From Bordetella parapertussis (lineage in GTDB: Bacteria > Pseudomonadota > Gammaproteobacteria > Burkholderiales > Thiobacillaceae), in the NCBI GenBank assembly GCA_945890495.1, contig CAMDCO010000001.1, positions 1 to 64,000 on the forward strand: a stretch of 64,000 nt of DNA, given 5' to 3'. This document shows, one piece after another, positions 8,848-17,382 of the stretch. The notes beneath the pieces were generated by a model. The model ran no database searches. It was not told where the DNA came from and saw only the letters and a list, made by a program, of their open reading frames with translations. The translations under genes and the position numbers were made by a program. The first letter of the stretch is position 1, and each line of letters begins with the position of its first letter.

Positions 8848-9498
8848 ATGAAAAACCCAAGCATGAAAACCACGGCCATCCTTCTTGCCACTTTGTTGTT
8901 TGCCACCACAGTCCAATCCGCCGACCTGCCGGCCGAGGTGCTACGCATCCAGGGAGAATGGGCGCGCGTCAACTACAAACTACCAGAAAAAGCACGCGAA
9001 GAAGCTTTCAAGGCGTTGGCCGGTGAAGCACGCGCCACCGCCGAAAAACTGCCTGGCCGCCCCGAACCGCTGATCTGGGAAGGGATTGTTCTGGGTAGCT
9101 ATGCCGGTGCCAAGGGAGGACTGGGCGCGCTCGGCCTGGCCGAACGCGCGCGCGACCGCTTACTGGAAGCCGAACGCATCGATGCCCGCGCGCTGTCCGG
9201 CTCCGCCTACACATCCCTGGGCAGCCTGCATTACAAAGTACCCGGCTGGCCCATCGGCTTCGGCGACAAAAAAAAGGCACGCAACTATCTCCAAAAAGCA
9301 CTATCCCTAAATCCAGATGGCATTGACAGCAACTATTTCTGGGCGGATTTCCTCAGGGAACAGGGAGAATACGCCGCCGCCGTGACGGCCTACCGCAAAG
9401 CACTATCAGCCCCCGCACGCCCTGGGCGCGAAGAAGCCGACACCGGCCGCCGCACCGAAATCATGATGGGCCTCCATGAAGCCGAATCGCGCCTGTAA
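8848..9498 (+). CDS. Exported TPR-type protein of the small-molecule cluster
   Basis: A 216-aa protein with a clear signal peptide (cleavage near VQSA-D). The mature part is helical, with TPR-like units (LIWEGIVLGSYAG, ARNYLQKALSLNPDGIDSNYF, AAVTAYRKALSAP) and a conserved central KVPGWPIGFGDKKKA segment. It starts 3 bp after the SDR gene and ends the operon. It could bind or export the product of the preceding enzymes in the periplasm, but that is inference only. Confidence 0.65.
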   Translation: MKNPSMKTTAILLATLLFATTVQSADLPAEVLRIQGEWARVNYKLPEKAREEAFKALAGEARATAEKLPGRPEPLIWEGIVLGSYAGAKGGLGALGLAERARDRLLEAERIDARALSGSAYTSLGSLHYKVPGWPIGFGDKKKARNYLQKALSLNPDGIDSNYFWADFLREQGEYAAAVTAYRKALSAPARPGREEADTGRRTEIMMGLHEAESRL

Positions 9499-9509
9499 CG
9501 ACCTATAGC

Positions 9510-9527
9510 AAAAAAGGCCATAGCCTT
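9510..9527 (-). terminator. Intrinsic terminator of the cus operon
   Basis: On the minus strand AAGGC-TATG-GCCTT is followed by a run of T. It lies 19 bp downstream of the methyltransferase stop codon. The stem is short (5 bp), so termination strength is uncertain. Confidence 0.5.
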
Positions 9528-9545
9528 ACGGAATACAACGAACAC

Positions 9546-10160
9546 CTATCGCCGCCGACAATAACAATACACAAACGCCTGATCACGCCCCGCCGGAGTG
9601 CGATGCACCTCGGCGTGGTGGCCGAGCCGTTCGAACGCGGCACCGAACTCACCGTGCAGGTCATCCGGGGCGTAGCGGCAGACATCGAGGTTAGAGCATT
9701 GCAGCGGACCATCCGGGCCAAAGGTGGCGACGATGACATGGCCGCCGGGACGCACGGCGCGCAGCACTTGATCCACATAGCGGCGGCGATCGGCTGCGTC
9801 GGTCAGAAAATGAAACACCGCCCGGTCGTGCCACACATCAAAACTGGCCTCAGGCAAGGCCACGGTCGTCACATCGCCAACGCGCCAGTCCACCTGCGCG
9901 GCACGCGCACCCAGCCGCCGCTTGGAAATCTCTAGCGCCGGGGCGGCAATATCCAACACGCCGAGGTGGCGATAGCCCGCATCAAGCAAGTTATCCACCA
10001 GTACTGAGGCCCCAGCGCCGACATCCCTAATGTGCGCGGCGCGATCCGGGCAAAGGGATTCAATCAGTCGTAGCGAGGTCTCAGCATGCGGCTGGAACCA
10101 GCTCACCTGATCAACAAGCTTGTTGCAATAAACGGTTTCCCAATGCTGGGCTTGGCTCAT
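9546..10160 (-). CDS. Class I SAM-dependent methyltransferase
   Basis: A 204-aa protein starting MSQAQHWETVY. The SAM-binding core is visible: IRDVGAGASVLVDNLL (motif I), LGVLDIAAPALE (acidic residue ending strand 2), VDWRVGDVT and a VRPGGHVIVATF strand. It lacks the large domains of tRNA or protein methylases, so a small-molecule or metalloid substrate is possible. Its ATG overlaps the cusA stop codon (ATGA), placing it in the copper-efflux operon as the last gene. The role in metal handling is inferred from position only. Confidence 0.8.
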   Translation of the reverse strand: MSQAQHWETVYCNKLVDQVSWFQPHAETSLRLIESLCPDRAAHIRDVGAGASVLVDNLLDAGYRHLGVLDIAAPALEISKRRLGARAAQVDWRVGDVTTVALPEASFDVWHDRAVFHFLTDAADRRRYVDQVLRAVRPGGHVIVATFGPDGPLQCSNLDVCRYAPDDLHGEFGAAFERLGHHAEVHRTPAGRDQAFVYCYCRRR

Positions 10161-13100
10161 GCGCGTAGCCTCCTCTGTTGTATCACCGCATAGATCGCCG
10201 GGATCACCACCAGCGTCAACACCGTCGAGGTCACCATGCCACCGATCATCGGCGCGGCGATGCGGCGCATGACTTCCGATCCCGCACCGGTGGACCACAG
10301 GATGGGCAGCAGGCCGGCCATGATGGCGGTCACGGTCATCATCTTGGGTCGCACCCGCTCCACCGCGCCGGCCATGATGGCGCGATACAGGCCGGCTGTA
10401 TCGAGCGTCTCGCCGCGCGCCTCGGCCTCAAGACGCGCGTCGCGCAGGGCGTGGTCGAGGTAGAGCAGCATCACCACGCCGGTCTCGGCGGCCACACCGG
10501 CCAGCGCGATCAGGCCCACCGTCACCGCGACGCTGAGGTTGTAGCCCAAGTACCAGACGAACCACAGCCCGCCCACCAGCGCGAAGGGCACCGACAGCAT
10601 GACGATCAAGGCCTCGGTGAGCCGGCGGAAGTTGAGATAGAGCAGCACGAAGATGATGAACAGGGTCGCCGGTACCACGATCTTGAGCTTGGCCAGCGCC
10701 CGCTGCATGTATTCGTACTGGCCGCTCCACCGGGCGTAATAGCCGGGCGGGAACTTCACCTCGCGCGCCACCTTGGCCTGCGCCTCGGCCACAAACGAGC
10801 CAATGTCGCGTTCGCGCACATCGACGAACACATAGGCCACCAGCAGGCCGTTTTCGGTACGGATGCCGGGTGCGCCCTGAACAATTGAAAGCCGCGCCAC
10901 CTGCCCCAGCGGGATCTGCGCGCCAGACGGCGTCGCCACCCGCAGCTCGCGGGCGATGGTTTCGGGGTGATCGCGCAGGTCGCGTGGATAGCGCAACGCC
11001 ACGCCGTAGCGCTCGCGCCCCTCCACCGTCATTGTCAGCGTCTCCCCGCCCAGCGCCAGCGCGATAGCCTCCTGCACCGCGTCGATCGATAGCCCATAGC
11101 GGGCCAACAGCGCCCGATCGGGCGTGATGTCGAGATAACGCCCCCCGGTCACCCGTTCGGCATACACCGAGCCCGCGCCCGGCACCGGTTTGACGCTGGC
11201 CTCCACCTGCCGCGCCAGCCGTTCCAGTTCGACCAAGTCGCTGCCAAACACCTTGACGCCCACCGGCGTGCGAATGCCGGTGGAGAGCATGTCGATGCGC
11301 GCCTTGATCGGCATGGTCCAGGAATTGGCTACGCCGGGAAATTGCAGGGCGCGATCCATCTCGGCCGTCAGCGCATCCACCGTCAGACCCGGCCGCCATT
11401 GCGCCTCAGGCTTCAGGTTGATAACCGTCTCGAACATCTCCAGCGGCGCCGGGTCGGTGGCGCTGGCCATGCGCCCGGCCTTGCCGAACACCGATTCCAC
11501 CTCCGGGAAGGTCTTGAGGATGCGATCCTGCTTTTGCAGCAGGTCAGCCGCCTGCGTCACGCTCATCCCCGGCAGGGCGGTGGGCATGTAAAACAGCGTG
11601 CCCTCATTCAGCGTGGGCATGAACTCGCTGCCCAGACGCGCCAACGGCCAGAGCGTGGAGGCCATCGCTGCGCACGCCAGCGCCAGCGTCAACACCTTAT
11701 GCCGCAACACCCCGGCGATGATGGGACGGTACAGCGCGATCAACCCGCGATTGACCGGGTTCTGCGCCTCGGGACGGATGTGTCCGCGCACCAGCAACAG
11801 CATCAACGCCGGCACCAGCGTCACCGACAAGATCGCCGCGCCCGCCATCGCGTAGGTCTTGGTGTAGGCCAACGGCGCGAACAACCGCCCCTCCTGCGCC
11901 TCCAGCGTAAACACCGGCAGGAAAGACACGGTGATGATGAGCAGCGAGAAAAACAGCGACGGCCCCACTTCCTTGCAGGCGTTCACCAGACTGGTCATGC
12001 GCGGCGTATCGGGTGCCGCGCGCTCCAGGTGTTTATGCGCGTTTTCGATCATGACAATGGCCGCATCCACCATCGCACCGACGGCAATGGCGATGCCGCC
12101 CAAGGACATGATGTTGGCGTTCACCCCCTGCGCACGCATGACGATAAAGGCAATCAGCACCCCCACCGGCAGCATCAAAATAGCCACCAGGGCCGAGCGC
12201 ACATGGAGCAGGAACACCATGCACACCACCGCCACAATCAGCGCCTCCTCGATCAGGGTCCGATTCAAGGTGGCAATGGCACGCCGGATCAGATCGGAAC
12301 GGTCATAGACGCGGCTCACCTCCACCCCTTCCGGCAGGCCCGGTTTGATCTGTTCAATCTGCGCCTTGGCACGGTCGATCAGATCCAGGGCATTCTGGCC
12401 GTAGCGCGCCATCACCGTACCGGCCACCACCTCGCCCTCGCCGTTCAGCTCGGCAATGCCGCGCCGTTCATCCGGGCCCAATACCACCTGCGCCACATCA
12501 CGCAACAACACCGGCGTACCGCGATCCGCCTTCAACACCAGTTGCTCGATGTCCGCCGCGCCGCGCAGATAGCCACGGCCACGCACCATGTATTCGGTCT
12601 CGGTCATCTCCAGCACGCGACCGCCCACATCGCGGTTACCGCTACGGATCGCATCAGCGACCTGCGCGAGTGTGATGTCATAGCCTTGCAGGCGACGCGG
12701 ATCGACCACCACCTGATATTGCTGCACGAAGCCGCCCAGGCTGGCCACCTCGGCTACGCCCTGCACCGGCGTCAACTGATAGCGCACAAACCAGTCCTGG
12801 ATCGAGCGCAACTGGGCCAACGAGTGCCGCGCAGACTGCACCACATACTGGTACACCCAGCCCACGCCGGTCGCATCCGGTCCCAGCGTCGGCGTCACCC
12901 CGGCGGGCAAGCGGCCGGCCGCCGCGTTGAGATATTCCAGCACGCGCGAGCGCGCCCAATAGATGTCCGTGCCCTCGTCAAAAATCACATAGACAAAAGA
13001 CACGCCGAAAAACGAAAAACCACGCACCACCTTGGACCTCGGCACGCCCAGCATCGCCGTAGTAAGCGGATAGGTCACCTGATCCTCCACCACCTGCGGG

Positions 13101-13270
13101 GCCTGGCCGGGGACTTCGGTATAAACGATCACCTGCACATCGGACAGGTCGGGCAGGGCATCGAGCGGCGTTTTTAACACCGCATAAACGCCCGCGCCGA
13201 CCACGAAAGCGGTCGCCAGCAACACCAAAAAGACATTGCGCAGCGACCATTCAATCAGACGAGCCAACAT
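10157..13270 (-). CDS. cusA: Copper/silver efflux RND pump, inner-membrane subunit
   Basis: A 1037-aa heavy-metal RND transporter that uses the proton gradient to push Cu(I)/Ag(I) to the outer-membrane channel. It begins with the typical first TM helix and the DALPDLSDVQV periplasmic motif. The gate motif GGIAIAVGAMVDAAIVMIEN carries the proton-relay acidic residues. Met residues expected to bind Cu(I) are seen at YMPTALPGMS, LEMFETVI and ARIDMLSTGIRTP, matching the CusA/SilA subgroup better than Zn/Co CzcA. It lies downstream of cusB, separated by 132 bp that hold a 64-bp palindromic repeat. Confidence 0.93.
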   Translation of the reverse strand: MLARLIEWSLRNVFLVLLATAFVVGAGVYAVLKTPLDALPDLSDVQVIVYTEVPGQAPQVVEDQVTYPLTTAMLGVPRSKVVRGFSFFGVSFVYVIFDEGTDIYWARSRVLEYLNAAAGRLPAGVTPTLGPDATGVGWVYQYVVQSARHSLAQLRSIQDWFVRYQLTPVQGVAEVASLGGFVQQYQVVVDPRRLQGYDITLAQVADAIRSGNRDVGGRVLEMTETEYMVRGRGYLRGAADIEQLVLKADRGTPVLLRDVAQVVLGPDERRGIAELNGEGEVVAGTVMARYGQNALDLIDRAKAQIEQIKPGLPEGVEVSRVYDRSDLIRRAIATLNRTLIEEALIVAVVCMVFLLHVRSALVAILMLPVGVLIAFIVMRAQGVNANIMSLGGIAIAVGAMVDAAIVMIENAHKHLERAAPDTPRMTSLVNACKEVGPSLFFSLLIITVSFLPVFTLEAQEGRLFAPLAYTKTYAMAGAAILSVTLVPALMLLLVRGHIRPEAQNPVNRGLIALYRPIIAGVLRHKVLTLALACAAMASTLWPLARLGSEFMPTLNEGTLFYMPTALPGMSVTQAADLLQKQDRILKTFPEVESVFGKAGRMASATDPAPLEMFETVINLKPEAQWRPGLTVDALTAEMDRALQFPGVANSWTMPIKARIDMLSTGIRTPVGVKVFGSDLVELERLARQVEASVKPVPGAGSVYAERVTGGRYLDITPDRALLARYGLSIDAVQEAIALALGGETLTMTVEGRERYGVALRYPRDLRDHPETIARELRVATPSGAQIPLGQVARLSIVQGAPGIRTENGLLVAYVFVDVRERDIGSFVAEAQAKVAREVKFPPGYYARWSGQYEYMQRALAKLKIVVPATLFIIFVLLYLNFRRLTEALIVMLSVPFALVGGLWFVWYLGYNLSVAVTVGLIALAGVAAETGVVMLLYLDHALRDARLEAEARGETLDTAGLYRAIMAGAVERVRPKMMTVTAIMAGLLPILWSTGAGSEVMRRIAAPMIGGMVTSTVLTLVVIPAIYAVIQQRRLRA

Positions 13271-13298
13271 GTCAGCCTCCCCTCAATCCCTCAACCCC

Positions 13299-13362
13299 CG
13301 TAGGGGCAGGCCCCTGTGCCTGCCCTAGGGTGCATGGGCAACCACGGGGGGGTGCCCCTACG
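13299..13362 (-). repeat. 64-bp two-hairpin palindromic repeat (family 1), complete copy
   Basis: The copy reads, in order, an A half (CGTAGGGGCAGGCCCCTGTG then CCTGCCC), an 11-bp spacer, and an inverted B half ending TGCCCCTACG. Each half forms its own hairpin (GGGCAGG/CCTGCCC and GGGCAACC/GGTTGCCC) and the two ends pair over 10 bp. It lies between the cusB stop and cusA start, with no other feature in that gap. The reverse orientation matches the copy at 53294-53357 almost base for base. Confidence 0.9.
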
Positions 13363-13402
13363 AAAACACGCCGGGCCGCCCACACCACGCCACACAAACA
13401 CT

Positions 13403-14902
13403 TCAACCCCTCACTCCTAAATCAACCCGAGTGATCGTCCACTCCCCCTCGCCGCGTTCCTCGAACCAGAAATGGATCTTCGCCCCCGGCTTGAGTTGCT
13501 TGGCCAGTGCCGCATCGCCCAGGGCAAAGTCCATGGTCATCGCCGGCCACTTGAGACTGGCGATGGGCTGGTGTGCCAGCGTCACCGTGCCGGCCGCAAC
13601 ATCGACGGCGACCACCTTCGCAGCGCCTTCGTGCTGGGGCTTGGGTGCTGCCGTTTCCTTAGAGGCCATGCCCGCCAGCGCCGCCTTGAGGTTGCTTTCC
13701 GAATCGATCAAGAAATTGGCCCGCGTCACCACCCGTTCGCCGGACTTAAGACCTTTCTTGACCTCCACCCAACCCTCGGCCCGTGCGCCCGTTTCCACCG
13801 TGCGCGGCTCAAATCGGCCCTCGCCCCGGTCGATCAACACCGTCTGCGCCAGCCCGCTATCGAGCACCGCCGAATCCGGCACCGCCAACACCGCCTGCGG
13901 TTTGCCGGTCAGCACCTCAACCTGACCAAACATCGCCGGACGCAGGCGCCCACCCCCATTAGCCAGCTCGATGCGCACCTGGCCCGTGCGGGTTTGCGGA
14001 TTAAGCGTCGGGTAAATGAAATCGACGCGGCCCTTGAAGGCCTCGCCCGGAAAGGCGTCCACGGTGAACTGCGCGGCCTGACCGATCTGCACACGACCCA
14101 GATCCTGCTCGAACACCTCGGCAATCAACCACAGCGCGGAGAGGTCGGCGATTTGCAGCAGCGGCTCGCCGGCCATGAAACGGCGACCGGTCTGCACCGG
14201 CTTATCCATCACCACGCCCGAGGCCGGCGCGTGCAGCCAAAGCTGGCGGGCAAACTCGCCGGATTCGGCCTTTTTCAACTGCTCCGCCGTGATCTCCCAC
14301 AAGGCCAGACGCTGGCGGCTGGCCTCGACCAATTCGGCGGCGCGGCGGCGCGTGTCGGCATCGGCATTCGCCAGCGCCCTTTCGCCCTCCAGCGCCAAAT
14401 GCAATTCCTGCTGCGCGGCGAGGAGTTCCGGGCTATACACCGCCATCAACGGCTCGCCCTTTTGCACCGCCTGACCGGTGGTATTGACGCGCAAATGCTC
14501 CACCCATCCCGAAAAACGCGCCGTCACCGTGTGCTGGCCGCGCTCGCTGATCGCCAGACTACCGACCGCACGCAACGGCGTAGCCAGCACGCGCCGCTCG
14601 GCCAGCACCGTCTGCACACCCAATTTTTGCAACCGGGCCAGGCTGATCTTGACACTGCCATCAGCCCCTTCGTCGGCATCGCCGCCTTCATAGACCGGGA
14701 TGTAATCCATACCCATCGGGTCTTTCTTCGGCACCGGCGAGGTATCCGCTTGGCCCATCGGGTTGCGGTAATAGAGGATCTTGCGCCCCTCCGCCGCCGT
14801 GGGCGCAGGCGTGGCCTGCTCACCCACATGACTCATCCGTCCACCCCAGAACGCACCCGCAGCCACCCCCGCCAGCAACACCGCAAATATCCATTTGTTC
14901 AT
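13403..14902 (-). CDS. cusB: Copper efflux periplasmic adaptor with fused metal-binding domains
   Basis: A 499-aa membrane-fusion protein linking CusA to CusC. It has an N-terminal membrane anchor and a heavy-metal-binding segment (LYYRNPMGQADTSPVPKKD). The barrel-sandwich and beta-barrel domains follow (MAVYSPELLAAQQEL, LWLHAPASGVV, LQIADLSALWLIAEV). An extra C-terminal CusF-like domain carries HQPIASLKWPAMTMDF, with the His, Trp and two Met of the Cu(I) site. E. coli CusB lacks this last domain. The start codon lies in a 62-bp stretch that is duplicated across the cusC/cusB boundary. Confidence 0.92.
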   Translation of the reverse strand: MNKWIFAVLLAGVAAGAFWGGRMSHVGEQATPAPTAAEGRKILYYRNPMGQADTSPVPKKDPMGMDYIPVYEGGDADEGADGSVKISLARLQKLGVQTVLAERRVLATPLRAVGSLAISERGQHTVTARFSGWVEHLRVNTTGQAVQKGEPLMAVYSPELLAAQQELHLALEGERALANADADTRRRAAELVEASRQRLALWEITAEQLKKAESGEFARQLWLHAPASGVVMDKPVQTGRRFMAGEPLLQIADLSALWLIAEVFEQDLGRVQIGQAAQFTVDAFPGEAFKGRVDFIYPTLNPQTRTGQVRIELANGGGRLRPAMFGQVEVLTGKPQAVLAVPDSAVLDSGLAQTVLIDRGEGRFEPRTVETGARAEGWVEVKKGLKSGERVVTRANFLIDSESNLKAALAGMASKETAAPKPQHEGAAKVVAVDVAAGTVTLAHQPIASLKWPAMTMDFALGDAALAKQLKPGAKIHFWFEERGEGEWTITRVDLGVRG

Positions 14903-15044
14903 AGCTCACCCCACCCACGTAGGGGCAGGCCCCTGTGCCTGCCCAATGCCCACCGTAGGGGCATCCCCCCGTGGTTGCCCTGCACCCGCAGCCACTACCG
15001 CCAGCAATACCGAAAATATCCATCTGTTCATAGCTCACCCCCCA
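14853..15044 (-). repeat. Direct duplication of the cusB 5' end flanking family-1 half repeats
   Basis: The segment 14853-14914 (signal-peptide codons and start of cusB plus upstream bases) is repeated with about six differences at 14982-15044. Between them lie an A half repeat (14918-14944) and a B half repeat (14954-14980) in the same orientation. The right copy still provides the last codons and TGA of cusC; the left copy provides the ATG of cusB. Removing one copy and the repeats would restore an ATGA overlap of cusC and cusB, the likely ancestral state. Confidence 0.85.
14906..15031 (-). CDS. 41-aa ORF born from the cusB duplication
   Basis: The duplicated cusB start codon (15031) overlaps the cusC stop as ATGA. 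It opens a frame starting MNRWIFSVLLAVVAAGAG, a copy of the CusB N-terminal membrane segment. The frame continues through the repeat ([20 protein letters not shown]) to a TGA at 14906-14908, a few bases before the real cusB ATG. It would be translated by coupling to cusC and could deliver ribosomes to cusB. Whether the peptide is stable is unknown; it may only be a by-product. Confidence 0.4.
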   Translation of the reverse strand: MNRWIFSVLLAVVAAGAGQPRGDAPTVGIGQAQGPAPTWVG

Positions 15045-16338
15045 CGCGGAGTTCTATCTCGGCCAAGGCCAGATGCGCATCACGCGCAGCCATCACGGCA
15101 TCAATGCGTGCCTTTTTCCACACTCGTTGTGCCTCAAGCAAGGCCGCATAATCACCGCCACCACTCGCATACGCCGCATACGCCGCACGCCAGGCCAATT
15201 CGATCTGTGGCAACAGCGTGGTTTCCAGCACATGCAGGTGATGCAGGGCCGCTTCATAGCCCACAACCGACTCGGCCAGTTCACCTTTCAGGTTGGCCGC
15301 CAACGCCGCACGGCGCGCCTCGGCCGCCGCCACCTGATAGCCCGCCTCGCGTTCCTGCTGCCGCCTGGATTCTCGTTGCAGGGGCAGATTAATCTCCAGC
15401 ATCAGCTCCCAGGTATCAAAACGCGACCCCGTCTGCAGGGGGGCCACGCCCACGGTCAAGTCCGGCCAGCGATTGCGGCGCACCAGTTCAGCCGTGTGCA
15501 TGCCTGCCTCAACTTGCGCCGCAGCCTGTTGCAACTGTGGGTTTTCCCTTTCCATTTTCACCTCCAGTCGCCCCGCCAATCGCGTCCAATCAACCGCCTT
15601 GGGCAATGACGCAAATCCGGACGGTTCCGCCAACGGCGCATCGACCGGACGCAACAACAAGGCATTGATGCGCACGCGTGCACGCCGCACCTCGGCCTGG
15701 GTCGTCACCTGATCGTTTTGCAGGCTGGCCAGTTCCGCCTGGGCACGCAGCACCTCGGCCTGCCCGATCAGACCGGCCGCATAACGGCCCCGCAACAAGC
15801 GCTCAGCATCGTCCATGACCCGCTGCAACTCAACCAGATGGCGCAGGGTTTCATGACCCGCCACCCATTCCGTATAAGCGCGTTTCAGACGATTGCGCAA
15901 TGCCAGCCGTGTCTGTCCCTGTTGCGCCGTCGCCGTCACCACGCCCGCCTCGGCCACCTGACCGCGCAGGTCGCGTTTGCCCCACAGCGGAATGGACTGC
16001 CGAAACTGATAACGCATGGCACCCACCTGCGTCGGATCCAAGGTCGGGCTGTCATAACGGATATCGCGCCATTCGACGGCAAGCATGGGATCGGGCAAGG
16101 CACCGGCCGGTTGCACTCGCATCAACGCCGCATCGCGTTCCAGCCGTGCCACCGCAAGCTCAGGGTGATGCGCATCCAGCCATTCCAGCATACTGGCCAA
16201 GCGGGCGCCGGGCAGCGCGTCTGCCGGAATGTCCGCATGAGCGCCCGCCACCGCCCCGAAACTCAGGGCGGCGGAGACCAGCAACAGAATAACCGGATGC
16301 GGCTTATTGCCCCCGCTTCTGGATTGCCGTGACCACAT
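15028..16338 (-). CDS. cusC: Copper efflux outer-membrane channel (TolC family)
   Basis: A 436-aa outer-membrane efflux protein with a signal peptide. Two OEP repeats are visible as paired long helices (AQTRLALRNRLKRAYTEW and LEAQRVWKKARIDAVMAA type segments) with intervening strands (PDPMLAVEWRDI, WPDLTVGVAPL). It lacks an obvious lipobox. The start at 16338 is preferred because GGGGAG lies 7 bases upstream; it overlaps the cusF 3' end by 35 bases. A duplicated piece of cusB begins at its stop codon. Confidence 0.88.
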   Translation of the reverse strand: MWSRQSRSGGNKPHPVILLLVSAALSFGAVAGAHADIPADALPGARLASMLEWLDAHHPELAVARLERDAALMRVQPAGALPDPMLAVEWRDIRYDSPTLDPTQVGAMRYQFRQSIPLWGKRDLRGQVAEAGVVTATAQQGQTRLALRNRLKRAYTEWVAGHETLRHLVELQRVMDDAERLLRGRYAAGLIGQAEVLRAQAELASLQNDQVTTQAEVRRARVRINALLLRPVDAPLAEPSGFASLPKAVDWTRLAGRLEVKMERENPQLQQAAAQVEAGMHTAELVRRNRWPDLTVGVAPLQTGSRFDTWELMLEINLPLQRESRRQQEREAGYQVAAAEARRAALAANLKGELAESVVGYEAALHHLHVLETTLLPQIELAWRAAYAAYASGGGDYAALLEAQRVWKKARIDAVMAARDAHLALAEIELRVGGEL

Positions 16339-16657
16339 TTCCGGTCTCCCCAGAAACAAAACTGAAAGTCACCGCATCGCCCGTCTTGAGGCCGCCCAGC
16401 AGCTTGCCGTCCTGGACCTTGAAGTCCATGACCATCGCCGGCCAGCCCAGCGCCGGAATCGGATCGTGCTTCAGCTTGATCTTGCCCGCCTTGGCATTCA
16501 AACCGCGCACCTCGCCAGTGGCCTGAATAGACATCGGCATAGCGTGAGCCGCGTGATGATCATGATCATGGGCATGACGCTCGGCCCAAGCCAGCGGTGC
16601 CACACCCAGCAGTACAGGGAAAAATGCCGGAAGAATCCATCGAAAAGTCGTGTTCAT
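16304..16657 (-). CDS. cusF: Periplasmic copper chaperone CusF
   Basis: A 117-aa exported protein with a signal peptide (cleavage near AWA-ER) and a His-rich mature N-terminus (HAHDHDHHAAHAM). The CusF fold carries the Cu(I)/Ag(I) ligands in KHDPIPALGWPAMVMDF (His, Trp, Met, Met). It hands metal to CusB. The same motif occurs fused to the C-terminus of CusB in this operon, so the system has two CusF modules. Confidence 0.9.
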   Translation of the reverse strand: MNTTFRWILPAFFPVLLGVAPLAWAERHAHDHDHHAAHAMPMSIQATGEVRGLNAKAGKIKLKHDPIPALGWPAMVMDFKVQDGKLLGGLKTGDAVTFSFVSGETGNVVTAIQKRGQ

Positions 16658-16667
16658 GGTGGTCCCC

Positions 16668-17246
16668 TTACTTTGCTACTGGCTTAGTGACCGACTTGGC
16701 AACGCGCTCCAGCGCATCCAAGCGTTGTTCGACCGCTTTCATGCGTTTCTGCATCGCGTCACATTTCGTGCAAGACGCACCAGACTGATGCATGGGGCAC
16801 GCGTCACCGGCGGCAGCACGATGATCCGGACAGTGGTTGCACGGTTTCCCGCCGCGCGGCCCCATACCGGGTCGGGCCGACATCGGCATCCCACCCATAC
16901 CCGGTTTTCCACCCGGCATCAGGTGACAAGCCTCGCCGTTCGGGTTGCCCTCAACAAGCGCATCCATGTCGCGCATTTGCAGCTCCATCAACTGCATGCG
17001 ACGCACACGATCGGTCTCGCGTGCAATCTCGCCCATGCGGGCATGCATGCGCGCCATCACGGCAGACTCATCCTGCTGGGCCACATTAGCCGTACCAGAA
17101 GTGCCAACAGGCATAGATGCCGCATTGGGTACGGCCACGGCCGCCGGGGCCGCATGAGCATGGTCATGCGCCGGCTCAGCCGCCAGTGCTGCCGTGGCAG
17201 CGAACGCCATGAACAAAGCGGTAAACAAATTACGAAGGGTATTCAT
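16668..17246 (-). CDS. Exported Met/Cys/His-rich protein, candidate copper binder
   Basis: A 192-aa protein with a signal peptide ending ALA and a His-rich start (EPAHDHAHA). A coiled-coil-like helix follows (ARMHARMGEIARETDRVRRM). The C-terminal third is dense in Met and Cys: MPGGKPGMGGMPMSARPGM, PCNHCPDH, DACPMHQSGASC and TKCDAMQKRM. It lies just upstream of cusF in the same direction. A soft-metal storage or delivery role in the periplasm is likely but not shown; I do not recognise a named family. Confidence 0.6.
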   Translation of the reverse strand: MNTLRNLFTALFMAFAATAALAAEPAHDHAHAAPAAVAVPNAASMPVGTSGTANVAQQDESAVMARMHARMGEIARETDRVRRMQLMELQMRDMDALVEGNPNGEACHLMPGGKPGMGGMPMSARPGMGPRGGKPCNHCPDHRAAAGDACPMHQSGASCTKCDAMQKRMKAVEQRLDALERVAKSVTKPVAK

Positions 17247-17289
17247 CTCAAATCTCCTTGATTGACCGACGCGATGTCGGCCAGAAACA

Positions 17290-17311
17290 CGTAGGGGCAG
17301 TGTGCCTGCCC
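17290..17311 (-). repeat. Truncated family-1 half repeat
   Basis: CGTAGGGGCAG is followed directly by TGTGCCTGCCC. This is the A half with the CCCC part of its loop missing. It lies in the 122-bp gap between two cus-operon genes; the rest of the gap shows nothing recognisable. Confidence 0.7.
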
Positions 17312-17382
17312 TAAGGCGCGAATAGATTTACACGCGCTACAAACCTACGGCGGCACAAGGCCACCCCATCATTCAAGGGAGA

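Noticed and set aside
11342-13177. 611-codon open frame antisense to cusA
   Set aside because: Rich in His/Gln/Arg as expected for the reverse complement of a high-GC gene; cusA on the other strand has all family motifs. Same reasoning for long frames antisense to cusB (13472-15151), kdsB/cobS (17518-19338), qmoB (37661-39703) and panB/panC (32542-33696).
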